Below, piece after piece: positions 59,066 through 64,000 of a DNA stretch of 64,000 nucleotides (its first letter is position 1; each line of letters starts with the position of its first letter). The notes beneath the pieces were generated by a model that saw only the letters and a program-made list of their open reading frames with translations, did not search any database and was not told where the DNA came from. The stretch comes from Aquabacterium sp. Its GTDB lineage: Bacteria > Pseudomonadota > Gammaproteobacteria > Burkholderiales > Burkholderiaceae_C. The position numbers were made by a program, and so were the translations under genes. The stretch is from contig NZ_JAUSAR010000107.1 of the NCBI RefSeq assembly GCF_030652515.1, positions 1-64,000 of the forward strand, in the 5' to 3' direction.

Positions 59066-59119
59066 CTGCCAATGTGGCAGCCAACAAGTGCCAGATGGCA
59101 GCGCCTGCCAAGCTGGCAG
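59066..59119. promoter_or_regulatory. Enhancer-like TGCCA/TGGCA sites upstream of cyd
   Basis: There are three inverted repeats: CTGCCA-ATG-TGGCAG (59066-59080), TGCCA-GA-TGGCA (59089-59100) and CTGCCA-AGC-TGGCAG (59105-59119). They lie 100-170 bases upstream of the -24/-12 element, the usual place for binding of a sigma54 activator. The FisR-like protein is encoded immediately beyond them. Confidence 0.65.
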
Positions 59120-59130
59120 GCCCGGGAGGC

Positions 59131-60492
59131 TCAAGCCAGGCCGAGGGCTTTCAGTCGGCGGTACAAGGTGCGTTCACTCAAGCCGAGCTGGGCAGCCAGT
59201 TCGCGCCGGGTTCCCTGGAATGCCGCCAGGCGCTGTGCAAGCTCTTGGGCGCCGCCACGCTGGCGGGTCGATGTCAGCGCCTGGGCTGGGTGCGTCGTCG
59301 CTGGCCCACCCAATGGCGCCAAGGACTGGCCGAACTGCTCGGGCAGGTGCTCCGATCGGAGGATGCCGTCGTCGGCAAAGAGTCGGGCTCGGTCGAGCAC
59401 GTTGCGCAACTCGCGGATGTTGCCGGGCCAGTCGTGGTGCTGCAGTTGGGCCATGGCCGCGGGCTCCACCGAGATCCGGTGCTTTGCATCGCTGCCCCGT
59501 TGCAGAAAGGAGTCCACCAACATCGGGATGTCGGCCACCCGGTCTCGCAGCGGCGGAAGGTGGATCGGAAACGCGCTGATCCGGTAGTAGAGATCCTGGC
59601 GAAAGCGCCCATCCGCCACCATCTGGGCCAAGGGCTTGTGGGTGGCCGCCACCAGCCGGAAATCGGCCTGCTGGGTCTCGACACTGCCAACGCGGCGGAA
59701 CGCGCCCGATTCAATCAAGCGCAGCAGTTTGACCTGCATGGACAGCGGCACATCACCGATCTCATCCAGGAACAAGGTGCCGCCCTGGGCCGTTTCAACG
59801 AGACCTTTCTTGCGCGTGTTGGCCCCGGTGAACGCCCCCTTTTCGTGGCCGAACAGTTCGCTCTCGAACAAGGTCTCCGGCAGGCCTGAACAATCGACCA
59901 CGACAAAGGGACCGCCCGATCGCGGGCTCGCCTCATGCACCGCGCGCGCGAAAAGTTCTTTGCCGGTGCCCGACTCGCCAAGCAGCAGCACCGCCAGCGT
60001 GGATGGGCCAACGCGCTGCACCGCCGCCAGGGCCGCGTTGAAGGCGGGGGAGCGTCCAACCAAGCCCTCGGCACTCGGGCGCGCCGAGGCATGACGGACG
60101 GTCACCAGACGCTCGACGTAGGCCACCACCTCCCGGCGGCCATCAAGGATGGGCCGCAGTTCAACATCCACATGCTCGGGGCCCCGAGGGGTGTGGTGGA
60201 TGTGCAGCACGCGGTCGGGCCCCTTGAGCTCGAAGGCCTTCTTCATCGGGCAGTGCTCGCCGGCCTGATCGCATGGCACGTCGTAGTGGTGCGAGATGCG
60301 AAAGCACTTGTGCCCGATATAGGGCTTGTCGACGGTGCTGAACTGCCGCCTGTAGGCCGTGTTCGCGGCAAGGATGTTGTAGTCCGGGTCGAGCACGATC
60401 ATCGGCTGGGCCTCGTGCTCAAGGAAGGAAATCAGGGCTTGAACTTGCGGGGCTGACCGCAGGCCCTCCGGATCGGTGACAGGCATGGACAT
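59131..60492 (-). CDS. fisR: Sigma54-dependent activator, FisR-like persulfide sensor
   Basis: The 453-residue protein has an N-terminal PAS-like domain with Cys63, Cys74 and Cys81. The spacings (11 and 7) are those of the FisR cysteines C53, C64 and C71 that sense polysulfide. An AAA+ domain follows, with Walker A GESGTGKE and the sigma54 contact loop EKGAFTGAN, and then a Fis-type HTH ([20 protein letters not shown]). FisR activates sulfide-oxidation genes in Cupriavidus. Here it lies between cyd and a persulfide dioxygenase operon. The ATG at 60492 is used; 60486 is an alternative. Confidence 0.85.
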   Translation of the reverse strand: MSMPVTDPEGLRSAPQVQALISFLEHEAQPMIVLDPDYNILAANTAYRRQFSTVDKPYIGHKCFRISHHYDVPCDQAGEHCPMKKAFELKGPDRVLHIHHTPRGPEHVDVELRPILDGRREVVAYVERLVTVRHASARPSAEGLVGRSPAFNAALAAVQRVGPSTLAVLLLGESGTGKELFARAVHEASPRSGGPFVVVDCSGLPETLFESELFGHEKGAFTGANTRKKGLVETAQGGTLFLDEIGDVPLSMQVKLLRLIESGAFRRVGSVETQQADFRLVAATHKPLAQMVADGRFRQDLYYRISAFPIHLPPLRDRVADIPMLVDSFLQRGSDAKHRISVEPAAMAQLQHHDWPGNIRELRNVLDRARLFADDGILRSEHLPEQFGQSLAPLGGPATTHPAQALTSTRQRGGAQELAQRLAAFQGTRRELAAQLGLSERTLYRRLKALGLA

Positions 60493-60530
60493 GGGGTGGC
60501 CGGGAAGTTTGAGCCATTGTGCGCCCTCAC

Positions 60531-60593
60531 TGCCACATCTGCCAAACCTGGCCCCTGGCTGCCAGATCGCCTGCCAACGTCGCAGAGATGGCA
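60531..60593. promoter_or_regulatory. Enhancer-like TGCCA half-sites upstream of the sulfur operon
   Basis: TGCCA occurs at 60531, 60540, 60560 and 60572, and TGGCA occurs at 60589. An imperfect inverted pair (TGCCA-AACC-TGGC) starts at 60540. They sit 90-165 bases upstream of the -24/-12-like element at 60682, mirroring the cyd side. Confidence 0.55.
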
Positions 60594-60681
60594 GTCATCA
60601 ACCCAGTCGCCGCGCATCGAATGCCTGCATTTCTTCTTATTAATCATGGGGTTAGGAAATCAAGCCGCTCAGCGGTTGCGT

Positions 60682-60697
60682 TGGCATGGGTCTTGAT
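60682..60697 (+). promoter_or_regulatory. Candidate sigma54 promoter for the sulfur operon
   Basis: TGGCATG-N4-TTGAT is a -24/-12-type element with GG and GA 10 bases apart. The projected start near 60708 leaves a leader with the AAGGAG of the DUF2892 gene. It supports activation by the adjacent sigma54 regulator. The -12 element is not canonical. Confidence 0.5.
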
Positions 60698-60744
60698 AAG
60701 ACTGGACCAGCAGCACAACGCTGCCAACCAGCAAGGAGACTCTC

Positions 60745-60939
60745 ATGCAAAAGAACGAAGGCACTCTGGACCGTGTGTTGCGCATCGGCGCAGGCTTGGC
60801 CTTGATCGGAATGGCGGCGACGGATGTCATCGGCTTCTGGGGGTACATCGGCATCGTCCCGCTGCTCACTGGCGCGGTCGGCGTGTGCCCGCTGTACTCG
60901 GTACTGGGCCTGCGCACTTGCCCGATCAGTCGTCGCTGA
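60745..60939 (+). CDS. DUF2892 inner-membrane protein (YgaP-type, no rhodanese)
   Basis: The 64-residue protein follows AAGGAG and has two hydrophobic stretches (DRVLRIGAGLALIGMAATDV; FWGYIGIVPLLTGAVGVCPL), with cysteines in GVCPLYSVLGLRTCP. This is DUF2892, the membrane part of YgaP-like sulfurtransferases, often found in persulfide operons. It is the first gene of the sulfur operon. Confidence 0.88.
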   Translation: MQKNEGTLDRVLRIGAGLALIGMAATDVIGFWGYIGIVPLLTGAVGVCPLYSVLGLRTCPISRR

Positions 60940-60953
60940 AGCGGAGGCCGCCG

Positions 60954-61850
60954 ATGAAGAGCCGCACCGCCTTGCAGGTCGAGGGCTTTTTCGATCCAAA
61001 CACTTGGACCGTGAGTTACATCGCCCTCGACACCTCGACCCAGCAATGCGCGCTGATCGACAGCGTCCTCGACTACGACCCGGGGTCGGGTCGAACCTCT
61101 CATGAAAGTGCTGACAAACTGATCGCGCGTGTCCGCGAACTGGGCGCCACCGTGGCGTGGATACTGGAGACCCACGTTCATGCCGATCACCTTTCAGCGG
61201 CGCCTTATTTGAAGCAGCAGCTGGGCGGCCAATTGGGCATCGGCGAGCACGTCAAGACGGTGCAGAACGTGTTCGGTCAATTGTTCAACGTGGGCAGCGA
61301 ATTCGCCCGTGATGGTCGGCAATTCGACCACCTCTTCAGCGACGGGGAATGCTTCAGCATTGGCCAGCTGCCGGTCCGGGCAATCCACACCCCCGGCCAC
61401 ACCCCGGCCTGCATGACTTACGTGGTGAGTGACGGTGAAGGCGCCCACCAGACCATGGCCGCATTCGTCGGCGACACGCTGTTCATGCCGGACTACGGCA
61501 CCGCTCGATGCGACTTCCCCGGTGGCGATGCCCGCACGCTGTACCGCTCCATCAACAAGGTTCTGAGCCTGCCAACCGAAACCACGTTGTACATGTGCCA
61601 TGACTATCAGCCGGGTGGTCGCGAAGTTCAGTACATCAGCACGGTGGGCGATGAGCGCGCGAAGAACATCCACGTGCGAAACGGCATCAGCGAAGAAGAG
61701 TTCGTCGTGATGCGCAACACGCGCGATGCGACCCTGGCCATGCCCACGCTGATCCTGCCCTCCGTGCAGGTGAACATGCGTGCGGGGCATTTGCCAGAGC
61801 CTGAGGCGAACGGTACGCGCTACATCAAGATCCCGCTGAACACCCTCTGA
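60954..61850 (+). CDS. MBL-fold persulfide dioxygenase (Blh/ETHE1-like)
   Basis: The ATG at 60954 follows CGGAGG. The 298-residue product has the metal site THVHADHLS, HTPGHTPACMTY, the ETHE1-like acidic site FVGDTLFMPDYGTARCDFP and a late MCHDYQPGG. These match the Blh/persulfide dioxygenase type, which oxidises glutathione persulfide to sulfite with an iron centre. The N-terminal sequence FFDPNTWTVSYIALD is typical of the family. No rhodanese domain is fused. Confidence 0.9.
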   Translation: MKSRTALQVEGFFDPNTWTVSYIALDTSTQQCALIDSVLDYDPGSGRTSHESADKLIARVRELGATVAWILETHVHADHLSAAPYLKQQLGGQLGIGEHVKTVQNVFGQLFNVGSEFARDGRQFDHLFSDGECFSIGQLPVRAIHTPGHTPACMTYVVSDGEGAHQTMAAFVGDTLFMPDYGTARCDFPGGDARTLYRSINKVLSLPTETTLYMCHDYQPGGREVQYISTVGDERAKNIHVRNGISEEEFVVMRNTRDATLAMPTLILPSVQVNMRAGHLPEPEANGTRYIKIPLNTL

Positions 61851-61862
61851 CGGGACCCCAGC

Positions 61863-62666
61863 ATGGAGATGAGTTTGATGGGGCTAGGTCTGGGTGCCGT
61901 CGTCGGGCTGATCCTCGCGCTCGCTGGCGCAGGTGGCGGCATCCTCGCGGTGCCATTGCTCGTTTTTGGCTTGCACCTGACGATCATGCAGGCAGCACCG
62001 GTCGGCCTGATCGCTGTCGGAGCGGCCTCTGGATTGGGGGCGGCATTGGGCCTGCGCGAAGGCATCGTCCGCTACCGTGCTGCAGCGCTGATCGGCATCA
62101 CCGGCATGTTGCTCGCGCCCGTGGGCGTGCAACTTGCGCGGCTCATTCCCAATCAGCCCTTGATGGTGGCGTTCTCCGTCGTGCTGGGGTGGGTTGCATG
62201 GCGCAACGGCACCAGCGCACCGCTTGAGGCCAGGGAAGCGAAGATACCTTGCGTGGTGAACCCCAGCATGGGTCGCATCCTGTGGACCGCGCCATGTGCC
62301 TGGGCCTTGGCGGGCACCGGGGTGGTGTCAGGCTTGCTGAGCGGCCTCCTGGGCGTCGGTGGCGGCTTCGTCATCGTGCCGTCTCTGAGCCGCCATACCG
62401 ACCTGCCTGTGCGAAGCATCTTTGCCACCTCTCTGGCCGTCATCGCGCTCGTGTCCATCGGCGGGGTGGCTGCCGCGGCCTGGCAAGGCGCCATCGCGTG
62501 GCGCATCGCCCTGCCATTTACCTTTGGGGCGATGGCCGCCCTGCTCGCCGGGCGGCAGCTGGCCTCCCGTTTGGCCGGAGCCCGTTTGCAACAAGGATTT
62601 GCGGTGACCAGCGGGGCCGTTGCGATGCTGCTTCTCGCCAGAGGATTGGGCTGGATCGTCATCTAG
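61863..62666 (+). CDS. TauE/SafE-family sulfite exporter
   Basis: The 267-residue protein has about eight membrane helices, with the TauE/SafE motif GAGGGILAVPLLVFGL at the N-terminus and a second repeat LLGVGGGFVIVPSLSRHT. It probably exports sulfite made by the dioxygenase. It starts 12 bases after the dioxygenase stop, completing the DUF2892-Blh-TauE trio known from bigR-type operons. Confidence 0.9.
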   Translation: MEMSLMGLGLGAVVGLILALAGAGGGILAVPLLVFGLHLTIMQAAPVGLIAVGAASGLGAALGLREGIVRYRAAALIGITGMLLAPVGVQLARLIPNQPLMVAFSVVLGWVAWRNGTSAPLEAREAKIPCVVNPSMGRILWTAPCAWALAGTGVVSGLLSGLLGVGGGFVIVPSLSRHTDLPVRSIFATSLAVIALVSIGGVAAAAWQGAIAWRIALPFTFGAMAALLAGRQLASRLAGARLQQGFAVTSGAVAMLLLARGLGWIVI

Positions 62667-62677
62667 CGATTGCCAGG

Positions 62678-63499
62678 CTAATCCTGCCAGCCTGCCAACA
62701 AGCCCTCATCGATCCAGCGGCGCAGGTGGCCACCCGCCACGGCTGCCGCGTTCTCGTGCGCGGGCAACAATTCCGCCAAGCATGCACACGTCTCTGCGAA
62801 CGACTGCCCCTGCATCAACGCCCGCAAAGCCGCCGCCTCGCTCGGCAACACGCTCCTGAAATGCGGCCGCTCTTCAAAGCGCCACACCACCACATCGATC
62901 GGCGATGGCAAAGCCTCAACCGGCGGGACGTCAAGATCCTGGTCCAGCGCGTGCCACAAGCTCAGCGTGTTGCACCGCAGGTTGATCAAGGCCAGCGTGG
63001 GGTGCGGTTTGAACACGACCGTGGCCCAGTCCTCGGGCGCCAATGCGGCCACGTCGGCCAGGGCCAACACCGGCGCATCCAGCCCATCAAAAGCTGCGCG
63101 CATGGTCCAGTCCAGGCGCGCGATCTCTGCCACCTCCGGGTGATCACCCAAGGCGCTGCCCGCATCGCTCAATCGCTGCGCCAGCCAATCGGGGTAGGCG
63201 CCGCCATACCAACGCAGGTTGGCCGACTCGGACGGGTGCGTTTCAATGAACTCGGCCGACAAGGCATCGAACCATTCATCCCCCAGGTACAGCACGGTGT
63301 GGCCAAAGCTGTCGCGCAAGGTTTCTTGCAAGCGCGCCCGGTAGGCGTGGTGGTAAATGCCCAGACGCTGCGCGGCGCTGCCCGGCACCACGCTGACCAC
63401 ATCGGCCACGGCGGCCGCATCGCCCACCAGCACATGGCCTTGCAGGCGTGATTGCAAGGCCTCCAGCGAAGACGACTTAGAGTCAAACGGCATCGTCAT
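62678..63499 (-). CDS. BufC/HvfC-family protein (DUF2063)
   Basis: The start is set at the ATG at 63499 ([11 protein letters not shown]), which shares 1 base with the MNIO stop; a GTG at 63502 is an alternative. The 273-residue product has the DUF2063 N-terminal block (LGIYHHAYRARLQETLRDSF) and an APEDW-type middle segment. BufC/HvfC proteins are partners of MNIO (DUF692) enzymes in copper/zinc-binding RiPP (bufferin) biosynthesis. Tight coupling to the MNIO gene fits. Confidence 0.85.
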   Translation of the reverse strand: MTMPFDSKSSSLEALQSRLQGHVLVGDAAAVADVVSVVPGSAAQRLGIYHHAYRARLQETLRDSFGHTVLYLGDEWFDALSAEFIETHPSESANLRWYGGAYPDWLAQRLSDAGSALGDHPEVAEIARLDWTMRAAFDGLDAPVLALADVAALAPEDWATVVFKPHPTLALINLRCNTLSLWHALDQDLDVPPVEALPSPIDVVVWRFEERPHFRSVLPSEAAALRALMQGQSFAETCACLAELLPAHENAAAVAGGHLRRWIDEGLLAGWQD

Positions 63500-64000
63500 C
63501 ACGCGGCCCGCCTTTCCAGCACCGAGGCGGCCACGCTGCGCGCCTGGTCCAGCTCGGCGATCAGCTCGGGCAAAGGCGGGATGTGGTCATCGCGCTCGAT
63601 CATCGTGGCCACGGCACCATAGCGCTCGCAGGCCTGGGCGTACAGGGCCCACACCGCATCGGCCACGGGGTGGTCGTGCGTGTCGATGATGTGGTCGCCA
63701 TGGTCGGTGTGGCCCGCCAAATGGATCTGCTGCACGCGGCCCACGGGGATGTGGTGGATGAAGTCCAGGGCATCAAAACCATGGTTCACGCTGCTGACAT
63801 GGATGTTGTTCACATCGAGCAGCAGCAGGCAATCGGCCTCTTCGCACAGGCGGGCGATGAAGTCCCACTCCGTCATGTGCGAGCTTTGAAATTGAACATA
63901 GCTGGAGACGTTCTCCAGCACCAGGCGTCGGCCCAGCACGTCTTGCACCTGGCGCACATTGCGCACCACCAGCGCGAGCGCTTCGTCGGTGTAGGGCAAG
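63499..64000 (-). CDS. MNIO enzyme (DUF692, BufB/HvfB-like), 5' part outside window
   Basis: The frame is open to the right edge; the apparent first residue is simply the edge codon. The visible 166 residues hold [31 protein letters not shown] and [22 protein letters not shown], the iron-binding His/Asp segments of multinuclear non-haem iron oxidases (MNIO). These convert cysteines in a precursor peptide to 5-thiooxazole-type or related groups. The precursor (BufA) would lie further upstream, outside the window. Confidence 0.9.
   Translation of the reverse strand, partial: LPYTDEALALVVRNVRQVQDVLGRRLVLENVSSYVQFQSSHMTEWDFIARLCEEADCLLLLDVNNIHVSSVNHGFDALDFIHHIPVGRVQQIHLAGHTDHGDHIIDTHDHPVADAVWALYAQACERYGAVATMIERDDHIPPLPELIAELDQARSVAASVLERRAA

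Overview
The window is GC-rich bacterial chromosome, densely coded on both strands. Gene content points to Burkholderiales (Betaproteobacteria), probably the Comamonadaceae/Aquabacterium/Leptothrix neighbourhood: a PhaM-type PHB granule regulator, a FisR-type sigma54 activator, NhaR-like and many TetR regulators, BMP-type ABC transporters and a PEP-CTERM protein. The genus is inference. I saw no rRNA, tRNA, CRISPR array, intact insertion sequence or prophage.

Layout. 1-4 kb: the 5' part of a receiver-like protein, then a small electron-transfer group (monohaem c-type protein, cytochrome c', cytochrome b561) and a metzincin protease. 3.9-12 kb: a fatty-acid beta-oxidation block on the minus strand (TetR regulator, acyl-CoA dehydrogenase, FadB-type fusion, FadA thiolase), then a terminator, an alpha/beta hydrolase and a crotonase. 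12-24 kb: mixed housekeeping and regulatory genes (HNH nuclease, Crp/Fnr regulator, GGDEF protein with a degenerate signature, NhaR-like regulator beside TerC, BI-1 family protein, TetR, PhoD, PhaM, FIST sensor, GlcD-type oxidase).

23.3-36.5 kb: a 13-gene minus-strand cluster for urea-like nitrogen compounds. In transcription order it holds a BMP-type binding protein and two permeases, formamidase, biuret hydrolase, a NitT/TauT-type binding protein, permease and ATPase, the BMP-type ATPase, a second isochorismatase-like hydrolase, allophanate hydrolase, an AtzH/HpxZ protein and a GntR regulator. Many junctions overlap by 4 nt. The only large gap (29419-29812) holds two divergent copies of a structured module whose stems differ in sequence but keep pairing.

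36.6-48.3 kb: a coiled-coil lipoprotein, an MscS channel, a DUF3616 protein, a GreA/B-like protein, a GST-DoxX pair divergent from a LysR regulator, a PEP-CTERM protein, the decayed remains of an AAA+/M41-like protease gene, a candidate YopT-like (C58) cysteine protease, and a DUF2007 protein with calcium-loop-like repeats. 48.4-55.5 kb: a lipid- or alcohol-type catabolic cluster (GMC oxidoreductase with a Tat partner, two hydrolase/hypothetical genes, two SDRs, a 3-hydroxyacyl-CoA dehydrogenase, a TetR) with two nearly identical operator/promoter cassettes.

55.6-62.7 kb: the most interesting region. A FisR-like persulfide-sensing sigma54 activator, with cysteines at the same spacing as FisR, sits between a cytochrome bd operon (cydP-cydA-cydB-cydX-ybgE-like) and a sulfur operon (DUF2892, Blh-like persulfide dioxygenase, TauE/SafE exporter). 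TGCCA/TGGCA sites and -24/-12-like elements lie in front of both operons, suggesting joint control of sulfide detoxification and a sulfide-tolerant oxidase. At the right edge (62.7-64 kb) is a BufC/HvfC-like protein and a partial MNIO (DUF692) enzyme, part of a RiPP (bufferin-type) biosynthetic locus that runs out of the window.
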